Shown: piece by piece, positions 1 through 6,913 of the stretch
How positions within the stretch are numbered: the stretch's first letter is position 1
Layout of the letters: each line of letters opens with the position of its first letter
Assembly: GCA_964460245.1 (NCBI GenBank)
Contig: CAYWTL010000066.1
Coordinates: 1 to 13,557, forward strand
From: JAXDBM01 sp964460245
Lineage (GTDB): Bacteria > Desulfobacterota > Syntrophia > Syntrophales > Fen-1087
DNA: 13,557 nucleotides
Reading direction: 5' to 3'
Position numbers and translations under genes: made by a program
The notes under the pieces: model-generated
What the model was told of the DNA's origin: nothing
The model's database searches: none
The model's input: the letters and a program-made list of their open reading frames with translations, nothing else

Positions 1-63
1 CCCGCAGCACACCAAAAAGAAGGCATCAGAAGGTCCCCGGGCATCATGATCTTCCTCGAATGA
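1..63 (+). CDS. Possible C-terminal end of an upstream gene (partial)
   Basis: The frame starting at base 1 is open for 20 codons and ends with TGA at 61-63, reading ...GIMIFLE. Its stop overlaps the helicase ATG (60-62) as ATGA, the usual arrangement of translationally coupled genes. The helicase has no clear Shine-Dalgarno sequence just upstream, which fits coupling. The piece is too short to assign a family, and 20 open codons could occur by chance in GC-rich DNA. The gene body lies outside the window. Confidence 0.35.
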   Translation, partial: PAAHQKEGIRRSPGIMIFLE

Positions 64-2060
64 GGGCGGAGGCGGAACCGGTCCTGAAGAGCGTGTTCGC
101 CAGGATCGGGAGGCCCGTTGATGCGCCGTTTGTGCCCGATCCCTTTCAGAGCGAGGCCCTGCGGGCGATCCAGGAGGCGGACTGCCTGGTGGTGGCTCCG
201 ACCGGGTCCGGAAAAACCTGGATCGCGCAGGAGGCGATCCGGTCGTTTTTCATCCGGGGAGGACGATGCTGGTACGCTTCACCCCTCAAGGCCCTCTCCA
301 ACGCCAAATGGGTCGAATTCCGCCATGTTTTCGGAGACGACGAGGTCGGCATCCTGACGGGTGACACTAAGGAGAACGCCGATGCCCCGATCATCGTCGG
401 CACCACGGAAATCCTGAGAAACCAGCTCTACGATGTGATGCACCGCGGTGAAAACATGGAATGCGACCTGGTTATCCTGGACGAGGCCCATTTCCTGGGG
501 GACCCGGACCGAGGCGTTGTCTGGGAGGAGATCCTGATTTACCTTCCGGTCCGGATCAATGTCCTCCTGCTGTCGGCGACCATCGGAAACGCCTCGGAAA
601 TTGCGGGCTGGCTGCGTTCGATTCGGGGGAAAGCCTGCGCCATCATTCGAGAGGGAAAAAGACCCGTCCCCCTTTACCCTCTGTTCCTGCACCCTTCCGG
701 CCGGGTCATGCCCTACCTGGAGAAAAACAGGATCTACGGACGGGTCACACAGTTTCAGGAGGACAAGGCACAGAACCGGCAGCGCCGCGGCGCGCCTCCC
801 CATTTCGGCGACATCCTTCGCGTCCTCGACCGGTTCCGGCTCCTGCCTGCGATTTTTTTTCTCAAGTCGAGATCCGAATGCGACGCCGCCCTCAAGACCT
901 GCACGGGCGGCAATGGCCGGGACGAAGAAGACGCCTTCGGGTACGACCTGGAGGAAGCCCTCAGCCGCTCCCCCTATCTGGCAAATCACAGGCAGCTTCA
1001 CCATCTTCGAAAAGCCCGGGTTGCCGCCCACCACGGCGGTCAGCTCCCGGCCTGGAAATTTCTCGTGGAAACGATGATGAAAAAGGGGCGACTGGACGCC
1101 ATCTTCGCCACCTCCACCGTCGCCGCGGGCGTCAATTTCCCCGCCCGCACAATTGTCCTCTTCAATTCGGACCAGTTCAACGGCCACGAATTCAGCCCCC
1201 TGAGGGGAACGGAATTTCACCAGATGACCGGACGGGCCGGACGGCGCGGCCAGGACCGCATCGGCTTTCTTGTGGTCGTACCGGGCCGCTTCATGGACAT
1301 TGCCCACATTCGAAAGCTCCTGTCCCTCGCGCCGGAAGACATCTTCAGCCGAATCCGCAGCGACTTTACCATGATCCTGAACCTCCTGCTGTCGCAGACG
1401 CCGGAAGACATTCGGGAGATCTTCGCAAAATCCCTGGCGAGCTACCAGCGAAAGCGGCGGGGAAGCTTATTTGCCTTGGGGGAAAAGGGCTCGGACCTGT
1501 GGGATGATTTTCTGATCCATCTGGATTTCCTGAAGGCGGAGGGATTCGTGGACGAACGGGACCGGCTTACCGAAACGGGCCTTTGGGCATCAAAGCTGCG
1601 GTTGGACCAGCCCCTGCTCATTGCCGAATGCCTGCGGCGCGATGCCTTCCCGAGGCGGGAAGCGAAACTGCTGGCGGCCGTGGTGGCGCCTTTCGTCTAC
1701 GACGGAGACCAGGAAAGCCGGGTCAACCTCAAGAAGATGACACGGAAGCTGGGTCTCGCATGCCGCCGGATCGTCTCGACTCTGTCCCCCCTGTCAAAGC
1801 GGATGGAGAAAGCCGGCTTTGCCGTCTCTCCCCTCTGCCTGTGGACCAGCGTGGTCATGTATGAGTGGGCGCAAGGGGGTGACTGGGACGAGATCTTGCA
1901 GAATGCAGGCATCGTCGACGGCGACATGGCCATGCTGGTTCTGAGGACAGCGGACAACCTGCGCCAGCTCACCTCCCTGAAGGAAACACACCCGGACATT
2001 GCGGAACTCGCCGGGAAAGCACGGGAGGCCATTTTGCGGGAACCGGTGATTTTCGAATGA
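60..2060 (+). CDS. Ski2-like superfamily 2 DEAH-box helicase
   Basis: Predicted ATP-dependent RNA or DNA helicase of 666 aa. Superfamily 2 motifs occur in order: a Q-like PFQSEAL (28-34), Walker A APTGSGKT (46-53), motif Ia SPLKALS (74-80), GDT (101-103), TTEILR (115-120), Walker B DEAH (141-144), motif III SAT (172-174), motif IV around 264-275, motif V TSTVAAGVNFPAR (351-363) and motif VI QMTGRAGRRGQD (388-399). The AGVNFPAR and GRAGRRG signatures and the roughly 270-residue helical C-terminal part resemble the Ski2/Mtr4/Hel308 group more than the small DEAD-box proteins. All catalytic motifs look intact. The substrate cannot be told from sequence; RNA turnover or DNA repair are both possible. 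The ATG overlaps the stop of a possible upstream frame, suggesting coupling. The gene ends about 25 bp before the promoter of the tRNA gene. Confidence 0.9.
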   Translation: MRAEAEPVLKSVFARIGRPVDAPFVPDPFQSEALRAIQEADCLVVAPTGSGKTWIAQEAIRSFFIRGGRCWYASPLKALSNAKWVEFRHVFGDDEVGILTGDTKENADAPIIVGTTEILRNQLYDVMHRGENMECDLVILDEAHFLGDPDRGVVWEEILIYLPVRINVLLLSATIGNASEIAGWLRSIRGKACAIIREGKRPVPLYPLFLHPSGRVMPYLEKNRIYGRVTQFQEDKAQNRQRRGAPPHFGDILRVLDRFRLLPAIFFLKSRSECDAALKTCTGGNGRDEEDAFGYDLEEALSRSPYLANHRQLHHLRKARVAAHHGGQLPAWKFLVETMMKKGRLDAIFATSTVAAGVNFPARTIVLFNSDQFNGHEFSPLRGTEFHQMTGRAGRRGQDRIGFLVVVPGRFMDIAHIRKLLSLAPEDIFSRIRSDFTMILNLLLSQTPEDIREIFAKSLASYQRKRRGSLFALGEKGSDLWDDFLIHLDFLKAEGFVDERDRLTETGLWASKLRLDQPLLIAECLRRDAFPRREAKLLAAVVAPFVYDGDQESRVNLKKMTRKLGLACRRIVSTLSPLSKRMEKAGFAVSPLCLWTSVVMYEWAQGGDWDEILQNAGIVDGDMAMLVLRTADNLRQLTSLKETHPDIAELAGKAREAILREPVIFE

Positions 2061-2084
2061 TCCCATCTTTCTCTCAATTGTTTC

Positions 2085-2114
2085 TTGACATCTGCATCGG
2101 CAAAAGGATATAAG
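2085..2114 (+). promoter_or_regulatory. Sigma70-type promoter of the tRNA-Glu gene
   Basis: A perfect -35 TTGACA (2085-2090) is followed after 18 bp by TATAAG (2109-2114), which matches five of six bases of the -10 consensus. The bases after the -10 are GC-rich (GCCGTC), as often seen in stringently controlled stable-RNA promoters. Transcription would start near 2121, about 32 bp before the tRNA. The site lies just after the helicase stop, so it gives the tRNA its own promoter. Confidence 0.75.
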
Positions 2115-2152
2115 CCGTCTTCCACGCTGACCAACCCATCTGCACCCATTGC

Positions 2153-2228
2153 GTCCCCATCGTCTAGTGGCCTAGGACACGGGCCTTTCACGCCTGTAAC
2201 CGGGGTTCGACTCCCCGTGGGGACGCCA
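2153..2228 (+). tRNA. tRNA-Glu (anticodon UUC)
   Basis: The 76-nt sequence folds into a full cloverleaf. The seven-base-pair acceptor stem is GTCCCCA with TGGGGAC. The anticodon stem CGGGC/GCCTG contains one G-T pair and carries loop CTTTCAC, with anticodon TTC at 2187-2189. The T arm contains GGTTCGACTCC. The discriminator base is G, and the 3' CCA (2226-2228) is encoded. The sequence closely resembles what I recall of E. coli tRNA-Glu. It decodes GAA and GAG, and in bacteria of this type charged tRNA-Glu also feeds tetrapyrrole (haem) synthesis through glutamyl-tRNA reductase. No clear Rho-independent terminator follows. Confidence 0.97.
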
Positions 2229-2281
2229 ATTATTTCCATCATCTACATTTGCGAATGTCGATCATTTCTGATAGATATATG

Positions 2282-2298
2282 CGCCATTCTCGATGGCG
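2282..2298 (+). other. Small hairpin in the leader of the lipoprotein gene
   Basis: CGCCAT (2282-2287) and ATGGCG (2293-2298) form a perfect 6-bp stem with a 5-nt loop, about 35 bp before the lipoprotein start. No T run follows, so it is not a classic terminator. It could be a leader structure or chance. Confidence 0.3.
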
Positions 2299-2332
2299 AA
2301 GCGCAGGACAAAACCGTCAACGGAGGTTTGAC

Positions 2333-2761
2333 ATGAAATACACCGCAAAATTGATCGCAATGGGGCTTGCAGGCCTGGCGATGCTGATCGGCGCCTGTTC
2401 CCAGGAAAAGGACTATGCCAGAGATTTCGACACATCCAATGTCCCCCCCCTGTGCTTTTACGATTTAGCCCTTTACGAAAAAGGCGGATTCACGGCTATC
2501 GGCTGGGCTGCCGACAAGGAGGACGGGGCGCCGCTCAAAAAGATCATTGTTTATGTCGACGGCAAAGCAGTCGGTGAAGCGAAATATTACACCGACAGAT
2601 CGGATGTGGTCAGCATGTACAAGAACGAACGCTGGCTGAAATCAGGGTGGCGTGTCTCGATCAAGATACCCCTGGAAAAGGGTCCCCACACTTCCATGGC
2701 GCTTGCCTACGACAAGGATGAAGCACTGAAGGTGGCTGTCAAAGATTTCAAGGTGGAGTGA
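2333..2761 (+). CDS. Small hypothetical lipoprotein
   Basis: A 142-aa protein of unknown function, predicted to be exported and lipidated. The start at 2333 is chosen because GGAGG (2322-2326) lies 6 nt before it and because it begins a classic lipoprotein signal peptide: a lysine-containing n-region, hydrophobic residues 7-19 and lipobox IGAC with C22 as the lipidated cysteine. An upstream in-frame start at 2249 would add 28 residues and spoil the signal peptide. The mature part is rich in predicted beta strands (GFTAIGWAAD, KKIIVYVDGK, WRVSIKI, TSMALAYD), suggesting a small beta-sandwich. I do not recognise a named family. Part of this gene (2483-2542) recurs in decayed form after mgtE at 4552-4609. 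Confidence 0.85.
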   Translation: MKYTAKLIAMGLAGLAMLIGACSQEKDYARDFDTSNVPPLCFYDLALYEKGGFTAIGWAADKEDGAPLKKIIVYVDGKAVGEAKYYTDRSDVVSMYKNERWLKSGWRVSIKIPLEKGPHTSMALAYDKDEALKVAVKDFKVE

Positions 2762-2787
2762 GCAGACTCTCAGGAAACGCGACAGAC

Positions 2788-2820
2788 CGGGCTGCCGATC
2801 CGCATCCAATCGGCATCCCG
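2788..2820. repeat. 12-bp imperfect inverted repeat after the lipoprotein gene
   Basis: CGGGCTGCCGAT (2788-2799) is mirrored by ATCGGCATCCCG (2809-2820), with one mismatch in 12 and a 9-nt loop. It begins 27 bp after the lipoprotein stop. It could form a stable RNA hairpin that protects or ends the transcript, but no T tract follows on either strand, so an intrinsic terminator is not well supported. This is the main structure in the gene-poor 2762-3182 stretch apart from the remnant at 2893. Confidence 0.5.
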
Positions 2821-2892
2821 AAACGATGGGAAGAGAAGGATGAATCGATGTAACGGACAAGGATCTCGATGGGCAAAAGGAGGGTTAGCGAA

Positions 2893-3173
2893 ATGAGAAA
2901 TTCATGGCTTTCATGGCGATCCTCGGGCTAATCGGTTGTTCGGTTCCGGAAAAACAGCTTAACATGACGGAAAGCCTTTCGAATCTTGCCTTCGGCATGA
3001 TTCGCCGGCCTACCGTTTTTCCCCGTGCTACTCTTTCATGTGGTGATCCGCAGCCGACAGGACCGCTAACCACAGCGTTCTTTTCAGGTGTCGGCAACCA
3101 GCGCTTTTCAATATTCATTGACCATATTTCAAATTGTCCAGAGCATTCGGCCTGTTCGGCTCATATTTTGTGA
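2893..3173 (+). pseudogene. Frameshifted lipoprotein-like remnant
   Basis: A very strong ribosome binding site AAAAGGAGGG (2875-2884) sits 8 nt before ATG 2893, but that frame stops after 12 codons. Shifting frame near 2902 gives MRN followed by MAFMAILGLIGCSVPEKQ, a lipoprotein signal peptide with lipobox LIGC. The shifted frame then runs to TGA at 3171-3173 (the frame from ATG 2904 is 89 codons). The simplest reading is a lipoprotein gene inactivated by a small indel. The residues after the lipobox look like unselected sequence and match no family I know. A sequencing error or a real start at 2904 (poorly spaced from the binding site) are alternatives. The rest of 2762-3182 holds no other gene that I can see. 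Confidence 0.45.
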
Positions 3174-3182
3174 TCGGAACGG

Positions 3183-4550
3183 ATGATGGAAAAGATCGAA
3201 AAAAAGAAACAGACGCTTCTGGAAACGCTCAAGGAATTGATTGGGCAAAACCGTGAATTTGCCATCATCGATCTTTTCTCCGAACTTCACGCGGCAGACA
3301 TCGCCGATCTGATCAACGATCTGGAGGAGGAAGACCGGCTGCGTCTTTTCTCCCTTCTCGACGTGGACAAAGCGTCCGACGTGATTTTGGAGCTGTCCGA
3401 CGTCTCCCGCGAGCAGATCATCAAGGACCTCTCCAACGAGCAGTTGACCGACATCATCGAAGAAATGGATTCCGACGATGCGGCCGACTTCATCGCCGAA
3501 CTCTCCGATGAGCAGGCCCAGGCCGTCCTTGAAACCATCGAACCGGAGGAATCCAAAGAGGTCAAGGAACTGCTGAAGTATCCGGAAGACAGCGCCGGCG
3601 GCATCATGCAGTCCGAGCTGGTTTCCGTAAGCCGCAAGGCCACGCTCAACGATGCTTTCCAGGCCGTTGCCGGCGCCAGGGACGAAATCGAAAACATCTA
3701 CGATATCTTTGTTGTGGATGATGGCAATCGGCTTGTCGGAACCGTCCCCCTGCAACGGCTCATTACGAACAAGCGCTTCACTCCGGTCGAGGATCTCATT
3801 GAAAAAAGCATCCCCAGCGTGCCCGTGAACATGGATCAGGAAGACGTAGCGAGACTCTTTCGAAAGTACGACCTGCTTTCCGTGCCGGTGGTCGACGCGG
3901 AAGAGCAGCTTCTGGGCCGGATCACGATCGACGACGTCATGGATACCGTCGAAGAGGAAACATCGGAAGACATTTACCGTATTGCGGGCCTTGGCGAAGA
4001 TGAAAGCCTGTTCAACACAACCGCGGAGTCCGTCAAAAAAAGGCTGCCCTGGCTCTATCTCAACCTGGTGACGGCTTTGACCTCGGTGCTGGTCATCGGC
4101 TTCTTTGAAGAAACCATCAAGATCATGGTCGCGCTGGTGTTTTTCATGCCGGTCGTAGCCGGCCTGGGCGGCAATGCGGGCGGCCAGACGCTGACGCTGA
4201 TCGTCCGCGGCATGGCGCTGGGAGAAATCACGCTTGAAAACGCAAAGCGGGCCCTGCTTCGCCAGGTAACCGTCGGCATAGCAAACGGCATCGCGGTGGG
4301 CATCGTCATCGGCATCATCGCCTGGCTCTGGAAGGATATGCCGATTTTGGGGCTGATTCTGGGACTCGCCATGATCATCAGTGTTTTTGCCGGAACGCTT
4401 GTCGGTGCGCTCATCCCGCTGGTGCTCAGGCGTCTCAAACTGGACCCGGCGTTCGGATCCAACATCCTTCTGACCGCTTTCACCGATGCATTCGGATTTT
4501 TGTCGTTTCTGGGACTTGCAACGCTTTTCCTCCGGTTCGCGATGCGATAG
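3183..4550 (+). CDS. mgtE: Magnesium transporter MgtE
   Basis: Inner-membrane Mg2+ channel/transporter of 455 aa, the usual family length. An acidic N-terminal helical-repeat domain (about 28-131) is followed by two CBS domains (about 134-195 and 200-262), a connecting plug helix (about 264-290) and five membrane segments (about 290-450). The conserved GNAGGQTLTLIVRG (330-343) and the late TDAFGF segment are present; D435 appears to match the pore Mg2+-binding aspartate known as D432 in the Thermus protein. In that family the N and CBS domains bind Mg2+ and close the pore when cytosolic Mg2+ is high, so activity is probably controlled at the protein level. Two ATG codons at 3183 and 3186 are possible; the binding site is weak (GGAA/CGG). 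I saw no Mg2+ riboswitch upstream. It converges with the DUF3187 gene. Confidence 0.96.
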   Translation: MMEKIEKKKQTLLETLKELIGQNREFAIIDLFSELHAADIADLINDLEEEDRLRLFSLLDVDKASDVILELSDVSREQIIKDLSNEQLTDIIEEMDSDDAADFIAELSDEQAQAVLETIEPEESKEVKELLKYPEDSAGGIMQSELVSVSRKATLNDAFQAVAGARDEIENIYDIFVVDDGNRLVGTVPLQRLITNKRFTPVEDLIEKSIPSVPVNMDQEDVARLFRKYDLLSVPVVDAEEQLLGRITIDDVMDTVEEETSEDIYRIAGLGEDESLFNTTAESVKKRLPWLYLNLVTALTSVLVIGFFEETIKIMVALVFFMPVVAGLGGNAGGQTLTLIVRGMALGEITLENAKRALLRQVTVGIANGIAVGIVIGIIAWLWKDMPILGLILGLAMIISVFAGTLVGALIPLVLRRLKLDPAFGSNILLTAFTDAFGFLSFLGLATLFLRFAMR

Positions 4551-4551
4551 A

Positions 4552-4609
4552 GGTGGATTCACGGCGATCGGCCGGGCTGCCGACAGGGGGGGGCCGCGCT
4601 CAACAAGAG
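4552..4609 (+). pseudogene. Decayed fragment of the small lipoprotein gene
   Basis: Bases 4552-4585 match 2483-2516 of the lipoprotein gene at 31 of 34 positions and encode GGFTAIG-x-AAD in both. The match continues in gapped form through CTCAACAAGA to about 4609. A run of eight G (4586-4593) replaces the AGGAGGACGGGG of the intact gene and breaks the frame. The fragment starts two bases after the mgtE stop codon and ends before the DUF3187 gene. It has no start, signal peptide or end, so it is a relic of a duplicated or recombined copy. Confidence 0.6.
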
Positions 4610-4622
4610 CCGGACCGTTTCT

Positions 4623-5624
4623 CTAGAAGCGGCTCCGGACGGCAAGGTGGAAGACGACATCCGGCGAGGTCTTGATGACGATGTCCTCGCCGATCCCGAT
4701 GTCGATCGTCGTCCGTTCGGAAACCGCAAACGTACCACCGATCACCAGTTGCACCGAACCGTCACCCAGCTCAGCCAGATCGCTGTCCCTGAAGAAAGGC
4801 GTGTGCGCGTCGAACTGCATCTTCAGCGCGAACCGGTCAAAAGGACGCCACCCGACTCCGATCGTTCCGAACTCCGCAAGATTCCGCTGCTGATCCTCCA
4901 GAACATTTCCGTCAGTCATCCCCAGCACCCCGGCTGCCCCGAAGATGGACCAGTGACCCCAACCGGTCCGGTACGCCTTGCCGGCGGCCAGCCAAAGCGC
5001 CAGATCGGTGCTGCCGCTCCCGTGCAGCCGGTCCGGATCCCCCGTCGGCAGTTTCAGGCCAGCCCGCAAGGCCACCGCCGCCGGGTTGTCGTTTGAATTC
5101 CGGTACAGTTGATATGCCCCCGTCAGGCGAACGTCCCCCACACCGGAACCCGAGCCGTCAACATGGATCCGGTCCGCTCCATCGCGCTGGTATCGAAAGA
5201 GCAGCCGATTCCTCGGACCCTGCCTGCGGTCCCCCTGGGAAAAGCCGAACGCGTCATGGTAGTTCTCAATGAATGCGTCGAGGAAGCCGCCGCCCTGTGC
5301 GATATAGGGAACTTCCACACCGATCTCGAAATCCTGTGCAATCCCGTATCGTACCGCCACGGTCGTTCGATACGTCTCGCCGTCGATGGCGATCTTTTCC
5401 CCTGACGCGGAATCCTCCACGCAGGTGTTGGCCAGATCGAAGATGATCTTGAAATCCTTACCGCCCGGCGGGATCAAGTGCGCTTCCCCGGGGAACGGCA
5501 GGCCGTAAATTTGAACCAGGGGGCTCTGGTTCCGGGTGTTGAAGGGCTTGATTTCGAATGAATGGAGGGACCCGGGATTGGTAAAAATCAGGAAGAACGC
5601 GGCCAGCGCAAAACGTTTTTTCAT
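4623..5624 (-). CDS. DUF3187-family outer-membrane protein
   Basis: Predicted exported protein of 333 aa with many alternating beta strands and a C-terminal aromatic residue (VRSRF), consistent with an outer-membrane beta-barrel. The signal peptide MKKRFALAAFFLIF... ends near SLHS. The sequence NTRNQSPLVQIYGLPFP and the motif LKLPTGDPDRLHGSGSTD fit DUF3187 as I remember it; the function of that family is not known. I chose the ATG at 5624 because it starts a normal signal peptide and has GGGGA 10 nt upstream. The frame stays open to an ATG at 5678, which overlaps the stop of the protease gene as ATGA and would add 18 residues, so coupled translation from there cannot be excluded. It lies just downstream of the protease lipoprotein gene and is probably cotranscribed with it. 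Confidence 0.8.
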   Translation of the reverse strand: MKKRFALAAFFLIFTNPGSLHSFEIKPFNTRNQSPLVQIYGLPFPGEAHLIPPGGKDFKIIFDLANTCVEDSASGEKIAIDGETYRTTVAVRYGIAQDFEIGVEVPYIAQGGGFLDAFIENYHDAFGFSQGDRRQGPRNRLLFRYQRDGADRIHVDGSGSGVGDVRLTGAYQLYRNSNDNPAAVALRAGLKLPTGDPDRLHGSGSTDLALWLAAGKAYRTGWGHWSIFGAAGVLGMTDGNVLEDQQRNLAEFGTIGVGWRPFDRFALKMQFDAHTPFFRDSDLAELGDGSVQLVIGGTFAVSERTTIDIGIGEDIVIKTSPDVVFHLAVRSRF

Positions 5625-5674
5625 CCTTTTTGCATCCCCGATGATTCTTTCCCCTCCGCGGATTTGCGGGTTCA

Positions 5675-6805
5675 TCATTGCAGGCGCTCAGCCGCCATAT
5701 ACAAATCGCCTGCGTGGCGATCGAAATAGGGCGAAACGGACGCACCGCAGGAAGGCAGGTAGTAGGATTCCACGCTGTTGGCATAGGGATTCGCAGCGTC
5801 CCATAGAATCCACGGGCCGCCGCTCGTGCCTTCGACCAAGCCGGAACCGACGACGAGCCTGCAAGGAACGCCCGCCGAACATTCCTCCCCACCATAGGCA
5901 GACCGGTTCATGATCAGGGTCATGCTGTCTCCGACCGGCTCTCCGGGATAGCCCCATTGGTCCCATGTCTGCCCGTCCGTGGCATGATCATAGGAGAAGC
6001 CGAGCCAGCCGATCTGATCGCCGACCGCCCTGTCCAGGATGATGATGGCATAATCGGCGGGAACGAATCCATTGTTGAACCATCCCGAATAAACCAGGGC
6101 CTGTGAAGCGGAAAAGCGGCCGTAGGGTTCCCAATTGCTCCCGCTGTTGAATCCGGGGACAAACATGAACTGGCCGTGCCAGGCGGCGTTCGAAGAGACG
6201 CAGTGGGCGGCGGTCAGCACCATGCGCCTGCCGACCAGGGCCGCACTGCACATATAGACATCCTCGCGGGTCGTGAAAAAGAGAGCGCCCATCGTTCTTT
6301 CCGGGTAATATGCAGGTCCCCGTGTGTAATAGAGCTTGTAGCTCGACGGCGGGCAGGTGAAGTCCGCCCCAGATTTCCACGATGGGCTCGCCCCGGTCAG
6401 CGCTGCACCGTTTACGGATGCCTCTTCCCCGCCGGCGTCGGGATTGCATGGCGCGAAACTCTTTCCCATGCCCTGCGGGACCTCACGCGTCATTTTTCCC
6501 AATACCGACAGGCCGGCTTTCAGATCCAGGGGCTTCTTCAGGTCCCTGGAATTTTTCGTTGCCCGCGACATCCGTTCTTTCGTCCAGTACTCTGCAAGTG
6601 GGTCGCCCTGATCCGCTCCGGTGACGATTCTCGTCAGGATTCCGGATGATACAATGCTTCCGAAACTGTCCGAAGGCTGGGCAGACCCGCCACCTCCGCC
6701 GTCATCGCCGCCCCCGCCGCAGCCGATGAGCGCGAAAACGATGAAGAACAGCGAAATTACGCTCGGAATGTTTGCCGGGAAATGTTTCGCTTCTTGCATC
6801 ACCAT
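5675..6805 (-). CDS. Trypsin-fold serine protease lipoprotein
   Basis: Secreted, membrane-anchored serine endopeptidase of the chymotrypsin fold (376 aa). Residues 12-28 form a lipoprotein signal with lipobox LIGC and C29 as the lipid site, followed by a flexible GGGGDDGGGGG linker. Glycine at +2 favours the outer membrane. The protease domain (about 155-376) has the full triad: H201 in LTAAHC, D251 in ADYAIIILD and S328 in EGTSGGPW. C186 and C202 flank the histidine as in the usual disulfide. Residues 40-150 are a low-complexity or propeptide-like region that may control activation. The style is closer to bacterial V8/glutamyl-endopeptidase or trypsin-like proteins than to DegP, with no PDZ domain. 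ATG 6805 or 6799 are both possible; no good binding site is visible. The stop overlaps the longer DUF3187 frame. Confidence 0.88.
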   Translation of the reverse strand: MVMQEAKHFPANIPSVISLFFIVFALIGCGGGGDDGGGGGSAQPSDSFGSIVSSGILTRIVTGADQGDPLAEYWTKERMSRATKNSRDLKKPLDLKAGLSVLGKMTREVPQGMGKSFAPCNPDAGGEEASVNGAALTGASPSWKSGADFTCPPSSYKLYYTRGPAYYPERTMGALFFTTREDVYMCSAALVGRRMVLTAAHCVSSNAAWHGQFMFVPGFNSGSNWEPYGRFSASQALVYSGWFNNGFVPADYAIIILDRAVGDQIGWLGFSYDHATDGQTWDQWGYPGEPVGDSMTLIMNRSAYGGEECSAGVPCRLVVGSGLVEGTSGGPWILWDAANPYANSVESYYLPSCGASVSPYFDRHAGDLYMAAERLQ

Positions 6806-6913
6806 TTCAATATGACGGTTGCATTGCTCCCGCGCAATAGCCTGTTTCTCTATTCCTGCAACAAACGCGACCCACGGGCCACTCGTCCGGACTTGCGTAT
6901 CCCCCTCAAGCGC

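Noticed and set aside
279..1307. A 342-codon minus-strand frame opposite the helicase
   Set aside because: The plus strand carries all helicase motifs in order; the antisense frame shows no recognisable feature.
2249..2332. Longer start for the small lipoprotein
   Set aside because: It adds 28 arginine-rich residues in front of a normal lipoprotein signal peptide and lacks a binding site, while 2333 has GGAGG at 6 nt.
3118..3146. TTGACC as a -35 box for mgtE
   Set aside because: No acceptable -10 box lies 16-18 bp downstream.
3129..4562. A 477-codon open frame on the minus strand across mgtE
   Set aside because: It lies fully antisense to a clear mgtE gene, is rich in D, H, Q and R as expected of a shadow frame, and shows no domain or signal.
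4608..4655. GAGCCG...CGGCTC as a terminator between mgtE and the DUF3187 gene
   Set aside because: The stem is 6 bp with a 17-nt loop, no T run follows, and it overlaps the DUF3187 coding end.
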